From: Sphingomonas citricola
Lineage (GTDB): Bacteria; Pseudomonadota; Alphaproteobacteria; Sphingomonadales; Sphingomonadaceae
NCBI RefSeq assembly: GCF_019429535.1
Contig: NZ_JAHXZM010000002.1
Coordinates: 372,001 to 436,000 of the forward strand
Reading direction: 5' to 3'
DNA: 64,000 nucleotides
Below, one piece after another: positions 36,713 to 45,488 of the stretch. A program made the position numbers and the translations under genes. The notes under the pieces are model-generated. The model saw only the letters and a program-made list of their open reading frames with translations, made no database searches and was not told the DNA's origin. The first letter of the stretch is position 1. Every line of letters begins with the position of its first letter.

Positions 36713-38755
36713 ATGGTCAGGCAAGCTGTGCGCGCGGCGCTTTTCATTCTGATGACGGTGGTGGCGCTCGGGTTGCCGGCGGCGTGGGCGCAGGCCCAAG
36801 CCCAAATACCGGGCGTGAAGCACATCCGCCTGACCCTGGTGGCCGAGAGCGACCGCCCGCGCAGTGGCACGACGATGCGCGTCGCGTTCGAGGCGGTACC
36901 GGAAGCCGGCTGGCACGGTTATTGGAAGAACCCGGGCGACGCGGGTGTCGAGACGCAGGTCGCGTGGACGCTGCCCGCGGGGGCAAGTGCGGGCGCGCTG
37001 CGCTACCCGGTGCCGGGGCGGCTGCTGATCGCTGGGTTGATGAACTACGTCTACGAGCGGCCGTTCGCACTGCTCGCCGACGTGACGCTGCCCGCGGGGC
37101 TCGCCGTGGGCACGCGCCTGCCGATCGCGGCGAAACTCACCTACCTCGTCTGTACCGAGCAGATCTGCGTGCCCGAGCAGCAGGACGTCGCGACCAGCGT
37201 GACGATCGGCGACGGCACGATCGCGCCCGAACGGCGCGCGGCGTTCGACGCCCACGCGCGCGCGATCCCGCGTCCGCTCGGCTCGCCCGCCACCTATCAG
37301 GTCGAGCAGGGCCGGTTGCGGCTGTCGGTTCCCTATCCCGCCGACGCGTCGCTCGGACAGGCGTGGTTCTACCCCGCGGCGGGCGGCGTGATCGACATGG
37401 CCGCGCCGCAGCAGGTGACGCGCGACGGCGACCGCGTCGTGATCGAGACCAAGCCCGCCGCGACCGTGCCGACGGGTCGAATCGAGGGCGTGCTGGGAAC
37501 CGCCGACGGGCAGGGTTTCGCGCTGTCGGCGACGCCCGGCACCGTCGCCGCGGGCGAGGCGGGCGGCGGCGTATGGGCGGCGGCGCTGATCGCGTTCGGC
37601 GGCGCGTTGCTCGGCGGGTTGCTGCTCAACGTCATGCCGTGCGTCTTTCCGATCCTGAGTTTGAAGGCGCTGAGCCTCGCCAAGTCGGGCGAGAGCGAGA
37701 CGCACGCGCGCGCCGAGGCGCTGGCGTATACCGCGGGCGTGGTGCTCGTCTGCCTCGCACTAGGCGGGATACTGCTCGCGCTGCGCGCCGGGGGGGCGAG
37801 TGCCGGCTGGGCGTTCCAGTTGCAGGACCCGCGCGTCGTCGGCGTGCTGCTGATCCTCGTCGCCGCGATCGCGCTCAACCTGGCGGGATTGTTCGAGCTG
37901 CCGACGCCGCGCTTCGCGAGCACGAGCGGGGTGGGCGGTGCGTTCATGACCGGGGCGCTCGCCGCGTTCGTCGCGACGCCGTGCACGGGGCCGTTCATGG
38001 GCGCGGCGCTCGGCGCGGCGCTGGTGCTGCCCGCGGTGGCGGCGATGGCGGTGTTCGCCGGACTGGGCCTCGGCATTGCGCTGCCGTTCCTGCTGATCGG
38101 TTTCGTGCCGGCGCTCAGGCGGCGATTGCCGCGGCCGGGCGCGTGGATGCAGCGGCTGCGCCACATCCTGTCGGTGCCGATGTTCCTGACCGCGCTCGCG
38201 CTCGCCTGGGTGCTCGGGCGGCAGGCCGGGGTCGACGGCATGACATTGGGGCTGGCGGCGGTGCTGCTCGCCAGCCTGGGGCTGTGGTGGACCGGGCGGC
38301 GGCAGCACGCCGGGCGCGAGCGCGCGGGTTGGCCCGCGGGCGTCGCGCTCTCGCTCGCGCTGGCGGGCGTGCTGCTCGTCCGCGCGGCACCCACCGTTGC
38401 GTCGAGCGTCGCCGCACTGCCGGGCGCGCAGCCCTTCAGCGAGGCGCGGCTCGCCGCCTTGCAGGCCGAGGGGCGGCCGGTGTTCGCGTATTTCACCGCC
38501 GACTGGTGCCTGACGTGCAAGGTCAACGAGAAGGCCGCGATCGAGACACAGGCGGTCGCGGACGCGTTTGCCAAGCACAAGGTCGCGGTGCTGGTCGGCG
38601 ACTGGACCGACGGCGATCCAACGCTCGGCCGCTTCATCGAGCGCCACAACCGCGCGGGCGTGCCGCTGTATCTATGGTACGCCAAGGGCGCACAGAGCCC
38701 GCGCGTCCTGCCCCAAATCCTCACCAAAGCGACGCTGACCGGGCTTTCGTCCTGA
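36713..38755 (+). CDS. DsbD/ScsB-type thiol:disulfide interchange protein
   Basis: This encodes 680 residues from ATG 36713. It has a signal peptide to AWAQ, then a periplasmic DsbC/alpha-type domain (about 30-270) with the Cys pair in YLVCTEQICVPE. An eight-helix transmembrane DsbD domain follows (about 290-550), with the redox cysteines in NVMPCVFPILSLKALSL and VATPCTGPFMGAAL. A C-terminal thioredoxin-like domain has FTADWCLTCKVNEKA (CxxC). It passes reducing power from cytoplasmic thioredoxin to periplasmic proteins. The N-terminal domain resembles ScsB more than classical DsbD. Confidence 0.9.
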   Translation: MVRQAVRAALFILMTVVALGLPAAWAQAQAQIPGVKHIRLTLVAESDRPRSGTTMRVAFEAVPEAGWHGYWKNPGDAGVETQVAWTLPAGASAGALRYPVPGRLLIAGLMNYVYERPFALLADVTLPAGLAVGTRLPIAAKLTYLVCTEQICVPEQQDVATSVTIGDGTIAPERRAAFDAHARAIPRPLGSPATYQVEQGRLRLSVPYPADASLGQAWFYPAAGGVIDMAAPQQVTRDGDRVVIETKPAATVPTGRIEGVLGTADGQGFALSATPGTVAAGEAGGGVWAAALIAFGGALLGGLLLNVMPCVFPILSLKALSLAKSGESETHARAEALAYTAGVVLVCLALGGILLALRAGGASAGWAFQLQDPRVVGVLLILVAAIALNLAGLFELPTPRFASTSGVGGAFMTGALAAFVATPCTGPFMGAALGAALVLPAVAAMAVFAGLGLGIALPFLLIGFVPALRRRLPRPGAWMQRLRHILSVPMFLTALALAWVLGRQAGVDGMTLGLAAVLLASLGLWWTGRRQHAGRERAGWPAGVALSLALAGVLLVRAAPTVASSVAALPGAQPFSEARLAALQAEGRPVFAYFTADWCLTCKVNEKAAIETQAVADAFAKHKVAVLVGDWTDGDPTLGRFIERHNRAGVPLYLWYAKGAQSPRVLPQILTKATLTGLSS

Positions 38756-38827
38756 CGCAGGTGTTGTGAAGCGCCGCTTTGTGTCCCAGCATGCGTCGAA
38801 ATCGCTGCGGGAGCGTTACGAGACGGC

Positions 38828-40360
38828 ATGGGGACACAAGCATTCGACGAGATCATGGGGCCACCCGAGCGCGAGGGGGCCCGAAGCGAACTGGTCGACC
38901 TCTGCCACTGGCTGCAAGCAACCCCCGCCGACGAATTGCGCCGCCGTCAGGAAGCCGCCGAGACGACGTTCCGGCAATTGGGCATCACCTTCGCCGTTTA
39001 CGGTGACAGCGACGCCTCCGAACGCATCATCCCGTTCGATATCGTCCCGCGCATCTTCCTCGCGCGCGAATGGGCGCGGCTGTCCGAAGGGCTGATCCAG
39101 CGCGTCGAGGCGATCAACGCGTTCCTCCACGACATCTACGGCGAGCGCCGTATTTTGAGGGAAGGCGTGCTGCCCGAGGATCTGATCCTCGGCAACGCGC
39201 AGTTCCGCCCCGAGATCGCGGGAATCCGCCCGCCGCACGACGTCTGGGCGCATATCTGCGGCATCGATCTGGTGCGCACCGGGCCCGACGATTTCTTCGT
39301 GCTGGAGGACAATGCGCGCACGCCCTCGGGGGTCAGCTACATGCTGGAGAACCGCGAGGCGATGGTGCGACTGTGCCCCGAACTGTTCTCGCAATTCCGC
39401 GTCGCCGCGGTCGACAGCTATCCCGACATGTTGCTCGAGACGATGCGCTCGGTATCCCCGCGCGGGTGCGGACAGAACCCGACCTGCGTCGTGCTGACGC
39501 CGGGCCACTATAATTCGGCCTATTACGAACATAGTTTCCTCGCCGACTCGATGGGGGTCGAACTGGTCGAGGCGGCCGACCTCGTCGTCGACGATGACGT
39601 CGTCTACATGCGGACGATCGCGGGGCGGGTGAAGGTCGACGTGATCTATCGCCGCGTCGACGACGATTTCCTCGACCCGCTCGTCTTCCGCCCCGATTCG
39701 ATGCTGGGCGTGCCGGGGCTGATCGCGGCCTATGCCGCGGGCAAAGTCGCGATCATCAATGCGCCGGGCAACGGCATCGCCGACGACAAGGCGATCTACA
39801 GCTACATGCCCGAGATCGTGCGGTTCTACTCGGGCGGCGAGGCGAAGCTGCCCAATGTCGAGACGTGGCGCTGCCGCGAGCCGCAGGCGCTCAAATACGT
39901 GCTCGACCATCTGGACGAACTGGTGGTGAAGCTGGTCGACGGATCGGGCGGTTACGGAATGCTCGTCGGGCCGACCGCCAGCCGGCAGGAGATCGAGACG
40001 TTCCGTGCCGCGCTGATCGCCGAGCCGCACCGCTATATCGCGCAGCCGACGTTGGCCCTGTCGACCGTGCCGACGCTCGCCGACAGCGGCCTCTCGCCGC
40101 GCCACGTCGATTTCCGCCCCTTCGTGCTGACGGGATCGAAGGGGGTGAAGGTCGTCCCCGGCGGGCTCACGCGCGTCGCGCTGAAGGAAGGATCGCTGGT
40201 CGTCAATTCGAGCCAGGGCGGCGGCACCAAGGATTCGTTCGTGTTGATGGACGACGCCAATGCGATGACGCAATCGATGGGCGGGATGACGCAGTCGATC
40301 GGCGCGGACGGCATGGTCCAGTCGCTCGGCAATGCCGACCTGACGCGGGAGGTGCGCTGA
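38828..40360 (+). CDS. Circularly permuted ATP-grasp protein (type 2)
   Basis: This 510-residue protein of the DUF404/DUF407 family comes first in a three-gene unit with an alpha-E protein and a transglutaminase-like protein. Conserved family segments: IPFDIVPRIFLAREWARLSEGL, INAFLHDIYGERRIL, FFVLEDNARTPSGVSYMLENR and VVKLVDGSGGYGMLVGP, the ATP-binding part. Comparative genomics predicts that such operons make or attach a peptide, but no reaction is known. The tail contains an odd Met/Gln-rich repeat (MTQSMGGMTQSIGADGMVQS). Confidence 0.9.
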   Translation: MGTQAFDEIMGPPEREGARSELVDLCHWLQATPADELRRRQEAAETTFRQLGITFAVYGDSDASERIIPFDIVPRIFLAREWARLSEGLIQRVEAINAFLHDIYGERRILREGVLPEDLILGNAQFRPEIAGIRPPHDVWAHICGIDLVRTGPDDFFVLEDNARTPSGVSYMLENREAMVRLCPELFSQFRVAAVDSYPDMLLETMRSVSPRGCGQNPTCVVLTPGHYNSAYYEHSFLADSMGVELVEAADLVVDDDVVYMRTIAGRVKVDVIYRRVDDDFLDPLVFRPDSMLGVPGLIAAYAAGKVAIINAPGNGIADDKAIYSYMPEIVRFYSGGEAKLPNVETWRCREPQALKYVLDHLDELVVKLVDGSGGYGMLVGPTASRQEIETFRAALIAEPHRYIAQPTLALSTVPTLADSGLSPRHVDFRPFVLTGSKGVKVVPGGLTRVALKEGSLVVNSSQGGGTKDSFVLMDDANAMTQSMGGMTQSIGADGMVQSLGNADLTREVR

Positions 40361-41295
40361 TGCTCAGCCGGACCGCGGCCTCGCTCTACTGGCTCGGGCG
40401 TTATCTCGAGCGTGCCGATTTCATCGCGCGGCTGGTCGAGGCGACCGTGCGGCTCGACGTGCTGTCGTCGCGCCCCGCGGGCGAGGCCGCGTGGCGCTCC
40501 GCGCTCGCGGTCACCGATACCGAGGCGGCGTTCGAGGCGAGCGGTGCGCCGCTGACGCGCGAGGCGGTGGTTGCGTTTCTCAGCACCGACACGTCGCATC
40601 CGGGATCGATCGTCCGCTGCCTCCACGCCGCGCGCGACAATGCACGCGCGGTGCGCACCGCGCTCAGCCGCGAGGCGTGGAGCGCGATCAACGGCGCGTG
40701 GCTGATCTTCGACCGCCGGGTGACCCCGCTCGATTCGACCGCGACACTGGGTCTGGTCGACAAGGTCAAGGCGGAGACGCGCGGGTTCGAGGGCGCGGTC
40801 CACCGCATGTTGCGCAACCAGACGACGCTGTTCATCCGCCTGGGCCAGGTGATCGAGCGCGCCGACAACACCGCCCGGCTGCTTGACGTCAAATACCATC
40901 TGCTGCTGCCCGCGGGCGAGTCGATCGGCGGCACCGTCGACCGCGACCAGTGGACGACGATCCTGCAGACGGTGTCGGCGGTGACCGCGTATCGCTGGCT
41001 CTACAACGACGGATTGCAGCCCGCCAACGTCATCGACCTGCTGCTGAGCCGCGCCGAACTGCCGCGCAGCGTCGCGGGGGCGATCGACGAGACGGTGTCG
41101 ATCCTGAACTCGCTCGCCAAGTCGCTGGGCGGGCAGGGCGAGGCCGATCGGATGGCGCGCGGGCGCCACCAGCGGACGCTCCACACCCGCACCGGCGACG
41201 TCATCGCATCGGGACTCCACCAGCATCTGGAGGCGTTGATCGTCGAGAACGACCAGTTGCACGCGGCGATCGGCCGCCAGTTCAAGTTCAACTGA
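40360..41295 (+). CDS. Alpha-E domain protein (DUF403)
   Basis: This 311-residue all-helical protein starts MLSRTAASLYWLGRYLERAD, the unmistakable alpha-E N-terminus. A second LGQVIERADNTARLLDVKYH repeat occurs near residue 165. Its ATG overlaps the previous stop (TGATG), so the two are translated together. The function is unknown; it is always found with the ATP-grasp and transglutaminase-like partners and is probably a complex partner or substrate binder. Confidence 0.9.
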   Translation: MLSRTAASLYWLGRYLERADFIARLVEATVRLDVLSSRPAGEAAWRSALAVTDTEAAFEASGAPLTREAVVAFLSTDTSHPGSIVRCLHAARDNARAVRTALSREAWSAINGAWLIFDRRVTPLDSTATLGLVDKVKAETRGFEGAVHRMLRNQTTLFIRLGQVIERADNTARLLDVKYHLLLPAGESIGGTVDRDQWTTILQTVSAVTAYRWLYNDGLQPANVIDLLLSRAELPRSVAGAIDETVSILNSLAKSLGGQGEADRMARGRHQRTLHTRTGDVIASGLHQHLEALIVENDQLHAAIGRQFKFN

Positions 41296-41296
41296 G

Positions 41297-42100
41297 ATGC
41301 GGCTGTCGATCGATCACCGCACCACCTATCGCTTCACCGAGCCGCAGGCGCGCGTGGTGCAATTGCTGCGCATGACCCCGCGCAACACGCACGACCAGAT
41401 CGTCGCCGACTGGCACATCGCGCTCGATTGCGACGCGCGGATCACCGAGGGGCAGGACGGGTTCGGCAACGCGACCACGATACTCTACATCGACGGTCCG
41501 GTCGATCGCATCGACCTGTCGGTGACCGGCGAGGTCGTGACCAGCCACTCGGACGGGGTGCTTCACGGCACGCTCGAGCCGCTGCCGGCGCGGTTGTTCC
41601 TGCGCGACACGCCGCTGACGCGCGCCGACGCGGCGATCACCGATTTCGCGCGCGACGTGATCGGTGACGAGGGGGGGACGGTCGCCGCGCTCCACCGGCT
41701 CAACCACGCGGTCGGCGATCGCTTCACGCTGGCACGCGGACGGCCCGAACCGGGGCTGGCGGTCGCGGACGCGTTCACGCGCGGGGCGGCGACGCCGCGC
41801 GATCTGGCGCACGTTTTCATTGCCGCCGCGCGCGCGCGCGGCGTCCCGGCGCGCTACGTCTCGGGCTATTGCGACCGGCTGGAGGACAATCGTCCCGCGC
41901 CGCACGGCTGGGCCGACGCGTGGATCGAGGGGCTTGGCTGGGTCGGGTTCGACCCGATGCTGCGACGCTCGCCCGAGGAACATCATGTCCGCGTCGCGGT
42001 CGGATTCGATGCGGTCGGCGCGTCGCCGGTCGCGGGCACGCGCATGGGTGAGGGTGACGAGCGGCTCGACGTCGCGGTATCGGTCAACGCCGAGGGCTAG
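41297..42100 (+). CDS. Transglutaminase-like protein, catalytic Cys apparently absent
   Basis: This is a 267-residue bacterial transglutaminase-like protein. An N-terminal beta domain (MRLSIDHRTTYRFTEPQARV) is followed by the papain-like core: PRDLAHVFIAAARARGVPARYVSGYC, then PHGWADAWIEGLGWVGFDP. The triad His (His203) and Asp (Asp219) are there. The position normally held by Cys in GxCQDxAH reads ATPRDLAH, placing Pro167 where the nucleophile should be. It is predicted to be a non-catalytic binder, or to use another residue. It starts 1 base after the alpha-E stop. Confidence 0.88.
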   Translation: MRLSIDHRTTYRFTEPQARVVQLLRMTPRNTHDQIVADWHIALDCDARITEGQDGFGNATTILYIDGPVDRIDLSVTGEVVTSHSDGVLHGTLEPLPARLFLRDTPLTRADAAITDFARDVIGDEGGTVAALHRLNHAVGDRFTLARGRPEPGLAVADAFTRGAATPRDLAHVFIAAARARGVPARYVSGYCDRLEDNRPAPHGWADAWIEGLGWVGFDPMLRRSPEEHHVRVAVGFDAVGASPVAGTRMGEGDERLDVAVSVNAEG

Positions 42101-42118
42101 GGCGGGATCGCGTGCGGA

Positions 42119-42895
42119 TCAGGCCGGCTGGCTGACTGCCTGGGCCTGCGTCTCGGCCACGTCGTCTTCGAGCAGCGCCCAGCCGCGCGGGCCTAACACC
42201 TCGATCGGGCGATAGCGCGTCTTGTACGCCATCCGCGCCGACCCCTTCACCCAGTAACCCAGATAGACGTGATCGAGCCCGGCCTCGCACGCGCGCTGGA
42301 TATGGTCGAGGATGATCAGGTTGCCGAGCCCCGGCCACGTCGCGTCGTCGGGCTCGAAGAAGCTGTAGATCATCGACAGGCCGTCGGCCTGCCGGTCAGT
42401 CAGGCACGCACCGATCAATTGCCCAGGAACGCCGTTCTCGGCCGGGGTGCGATATTCGACGATGACCGAATTGACCGGCGATTGCTCGACCATGTCGGCG
42501 TAATCCATCTCGTCCATCCCGACCATGCCGCCGGTCGGGTGTCGCGCGGCGAGATAGCGGCGGAGGAGCTGATATTGCTCGTCGGTCGCCCAGGGGCGGC
42601 AGGCGCTGATCTCGATGCCTACGTGGCGGCGCATCAGCTTGCGCTGCGTCGCATTGGCGCGGAATTCGCGCGCGAGCACGCGTACCGAGACGCAGGCGGC
42701 GCAACCCGCGCACGACGGGCGATAGGCGACCGACTGGCTGCGGCGGAAACCGATCCGGCCGAGTGCGTCGTTCAATTCGGCCGCGTGCGGGCCCGACAGC
42801 TCTGTGAACACCTTCCGCTCCTGCCGGCCGGGCAGATACGGGCACGGCTGCGGGCTGGTCACGAAGAAACGCGGGAAACGAAAAGGCGCGGTCAC
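42119..42895 (-). CDS. bpt: Aspartate/glutamate leucyltransferase
   Basis: This 258-residue member of the Ate/Bpt family transfers Leu from tRNA to N-terminal Asp or Glu, marking proteins for ClpAP. Cysteine-rich N-terminus: [17 protein letters not shown] and [17 protein letters not shown]-terminal acyltransferase signatures: [38 protein letters not shown]. The GTG start at 42895 has AGGAG at 11 bases. Confidence 0.93.
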   Translation of the reverse strand: MTAPFRFPRFFVTSPQPCPYLPGRQERKVFTELSGPHAAELNDALGRIGFRRSQSVAYRPSCAGCAACVSVRVLAREFRANATQRKLMRRHVGIEISACRPWATDEQYQLLRRYLAARHPTGGMVGMDEMDYADMVEQSPVNSVIVEYRTPAENGVPGQLIGACLTDRQADGLSMIYSFFEPDDATWPGLGNLIILDHIQRACEAGLDHVYLGYWVKGSARMAYKTRYRPIEVLGPRGWALLEDDVAETQAQAVSQPA

Positions 42896-43009
42896 CGCCG
42901 ACGATTCTCCTGATGGGCGCGGTTCTTTGCGCCCGTATCACGCATATGAATCGCCGGCACCGCGGTGAAAAGCCGCTTTACCACGATTATGGGTTAACGC
43001 GGGGGCCGC

Positions 43010-44266
43010 TCAGGCGAGCTCGACCGCGCTGACCTCGTATCCCGCCGCCCGCAACGCGGCGACCAGCTTGTCGAGATGCGCGCGGTCGCGCGCCTCGCAC
43101 TCGATGTCGGTGATCAGCCCCTTCGCGGGCAGCGTCGTGAACACGCGTTGGTGATAGACCTCGATGATGTTGATGCGTTCCTGATCGAAGATGCGCGCGA
43201 CGTTGAACAGCGCGCCCGGCTGATCCTGCAGGCGGATGCGCAACCGCGCGAGCCGGCCCGAGCGTGCGAGATCGCGCAGCAGCACGTTGGCGAGCAGCCG
43301 CGTGTCGATGTTGCCGCCGCACAGCACGACGCCGACCGTGCGGCCCTTGAAACGATCGGGATGCTGGAGCAGCGCCGCGAGCCCCGCCGCGCCCGCGCCC
43401 TCGACCACGGTCTTCTCGATCTGGAGCAGCAGGCTGACCGCCTCTTCTAGGCTGCGCTCGGACACCAGTACGATGTCGTCGACCAGTTCGCGCACCATCA
43501 TCGAGGTGATGCCGCCCGGTTCCTTGACCGCGATCCCTTCCGCCAGCGTGTCGCCCGCGCACGGCATCTGCGTGCCGTTCACGCGGTTGTACATCGAGGG
43601 GTAGAGCTCGGCCTCGACCCCCACGACCTCGATCGCGCGATCCGCACCGCGCGCGACCGTCGCCATGCCCGAGATCAGCCCGCCACCGCCGATCGGCACC
43701 ACCAATGTGTCGATCTCGGGCACGTCGGCGAGCATCTCGACCGCGACCGTCCCCGTGCCCGCGATGATGCGCGGATCGTCGAACGGGTGGACGAACGTAT
43801 AGCCGTGTTCCGTTTCGAGCACGCGCGCGTGGGCGTAGGCGGCGTCAAACGTCTCGCCCTCCAGAATCACGGTCGCGCCGTGCCCTTGCGTCTGCGTCAC
43901 CTTCACGATCGGCGTGTTGCGCGGCATCACGATCGTCGCGGGCACGCCAAGCCGGTTGGCGTGATAGGCAAGACCCTGCGCGTGGTTACCCGCCGATGCC
44001 GCGATCACGCCCTTGGCACGCGCCTCCTCGGACAGTTGCAGCAGCGTGTTGAGTGCGCCGCGCTCCTTGTAGGCGGCGGTGAACTGGAGGTTCTCGAACT
44101 TCAGATACACGGTCGCGCCGGTCAGCTGGCTCAGTGTGCGACTGATGAGCGTCGGCGTGCGCACCACCTGATCTTCGATCCGCCGATGCGCCGCCGCAAC
44201 GTCGGCGCAGGTGACGGGAAGCGGGGCGCCCGAAGACGGCGTGGCGGATGCGAGCTGGGTGGCCAT
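43010..44266 (-). CDS. ilvA: Threonine ammonia-lyase with C-terminal ACT domain
   Basis: Deaminates threonine to 2-oxobutanoate, the first step to isoleucine. It is 418 residues from ATG 44266; an upstream in-frame stretch to 44374 is not family-like. The PLP lysine is in NLQFTAAYKERGALN, the glycine-rich phosphate loop is PIGGGGLISG, and SAGNHAQGLAYHA is present. The ~80-residue C-terminal ACT domain (RLRIRLQDQPGALFNVARIF) suggests amino-acid feedback. It could also be annotated tdcB-type by length. Confidence 0.93.
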   Translation of the reverse strand: MATQLASATPSSGAPLPVTCADVAAAHRRIEDQVVRTPTLISRTLSQLTGATVYLKFENLQFTAAYKERGALNTLLQLSEEARAKGVIAASAGNHAQGLAYHANRLGVPATIVMPRNTPIVKVTQTQGHGATVILEGETFDAAYAHARVLETEHGYTFVHPFDDPRIIAGTGTVAVEMLADVPEIDTLVVPIGGGGLISGMATVARGADRAIEVVGVEAELYPSMYNRVNGTQMPCAGDTLAEGIAVKEPGGITSMMVRELVDDIVLVSERSLEEAVSLLLQIEKTVVEGAGAAGLAALLQHPDRFKGRTVGVVLCGGNIDTRLLANVLLRDLARSGRLARLRIRLQDQPGALFNVARIFDQERINIIEVYHQRVFTTLPAKGLITDIECEARDRAHLDKLVAALRAAGYEVSAVELA

Positions 44267-44386
44267 CGCAGCGCCGTAGCGGAATGCGCGGGCGAGAGGA
44301 ACACCCGCGATATCCGATCGAACATGGCAGGCGCGTGGCGTACGCCCGCAGGCCACGCCGCCGCTGCCCGGCAATCGACGTGTGGA

Positions 44387-44656
44387 TCAGTCGGTCTTGC
44401 CGGGGCCCCCTGCGTCTCGCGCCTGCTCGGCTTGCGCCAGACAGGCACGCCGCTCCCTGACCTTGCGCTTCAGGCATTTCGCGCGCTCGATCTCGATCGT
44501 CGAACGGACGTTGGAATTGACGCCGTAATCGCCAACCTGACGCGGATCGATCGCCGAGGGTCGGGCTTGCGCGCTCGTTTGGTGGTATTGGGCAATGCTG
44601 GCGCTGGTGAAAAGCGTCGCGCCGACGATGCCACACACGATGAGCGATTGCCGCAT
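44387..44656 (-). CDS. Small secreted protein of unknown function
   Basis: This encodes 89 residues from ATG 44656 (GGAG 8 bases upstream). The signal peptide MRQSLIVCGIVGATLFTSASIAQ is followed by a short soluble part containing two Cys flanking basic residues (RAKCLKRKVRERRACLAQAEQ), possibly a disulfide-linked helical hairpin. No family recognised. Confidence 0.65.
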   Translation of the reverse strand: MRQSLIVCGIVGATLFTSASIAQYHQTSAQARPSAIDPRQVGDYGVNSNVRSTIEIERAKCLKRKVRERRACLAQAEQARDAGGPGKTD

Positions 44657-44723
44657 ACGAAAGTCTCCGGGTTGCCGGATCAGGCTGCGCCTCGCGTCGC
44701 GTACCGTCAACGACGCAGGCGGC

Positions 44724-45443
44724 CTATTCCACGGCGAACGCTGGGCGATACTCCGGCTTAACCGTCGCGATGATCGCGCGCGTGACGGGCAGCGTCACCT
44801 CATATTGGCCTTCGGCGTAGGAACCGGCGACATAGGGGTCGGCGATCAGGCCGATGCGGTTCACGCGCTGTCGGTCGGTCGAACCGAGCAGCAACGTCAG
44901 GTCGGTGAGCGGCGGGCATTTGCTGAAAAGGTCGCCGGTATCCTTGTAGGGCGCGAGGCGGCGCGCGCGTTCGGCCTTCAATCGCGCGCAATAGGTCGGG
45001 GCGACGGCGCGCTGGAGCGCGGCCGTCGAGGTGAAGACGGTTTTGGGGTCGAGCCGGACCCCGCGCGCCTTGTCCCACACCAGCGCACCCGACGACGGAT
45101 TGCCGTGGGCGCCGCCGGTGAAACTATACGCCGCATAGGACAGGCTGAGGAAACGCGGCGTATTCGTCACTAACTGCCACGTCTTGTCCTGGTCGTACGG
45201 GTGGAAGGGAAAGGCCATTCCCGCGGCGTCGCGGCGCGCGGCGGCGGCGTCACGCGCCGTTCGCACGCCCATCGCCTTTCTCTCCGTCTCGAGCAGCGCG
45301 CGCAGGCGCGGGATCGCGGCGGCCTCGGCCGGATAGCTGTAGTTGAACGTGTAATCGGCGGTCTTGACCGTCTCCGCCGAGGCGTTCGCTGCCCCCGCCC
45401 CCATCGCCATCACCATCGCCATTGCTGCCACCGCAACCCGCAT
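44724..45443 (-). CDS. DUF3298/RsiV-like periplasmic protein
   Basis: This encodes 239 residues from ATG 45443 (GAGGGTGG upstream). The signal peptide is MRVAVAAMAMVMAMGAGAANASA. The mature region follows the PdaC/DUF4163-DUF3298 pattern: YTFNYSYPAEAAAIPRLRAL, FLSLSYAAYSFTGGAHGNPSS (the conserved GGAHG), then LDPKTVFTSTAALQ and YEVTLPVTRAI. Related domains bind glycans or act as lysozyme-sensing anti-sigma parts, but no sigma gene is nearby here. The open frame extends to 46757 antisense to the amidohydrolase; I reject that part. Confidence 0.85.
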   Translation of the reverse strand: MRVAVAAMAMVMAMGAGAANASAETVKTADYTFNYSYPAEAAAIPRLRALLETERKAMGVRTARDAAAARRDAAGMAFPFHPYDQDKTWQLVTNTPRFLSLSYAAYSFTGGAHGNPSSGALVWDKARGVRLDPKTVFTSTAALQRAVAPTYCARLKAERARRLAPYKDTGDLFSKCPPLTDLTLLLGSTDRQRVNRIGLIADPYVAGSYAEGQYEVTLPVTRAIIATVKPEYRPAFAVE

Positions 45444-45488
45444 CGTCCACCCTCGCCAAATTTGCCCGACCGTCATAGAGCAGGTCAT

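Noticed and set aside
42915-42934. Hairpin GGGCGC/GCGCCC between ilvA and bpt
   Set aside because: Six pairs, long loop and no T-run; too weak to call a terminator.
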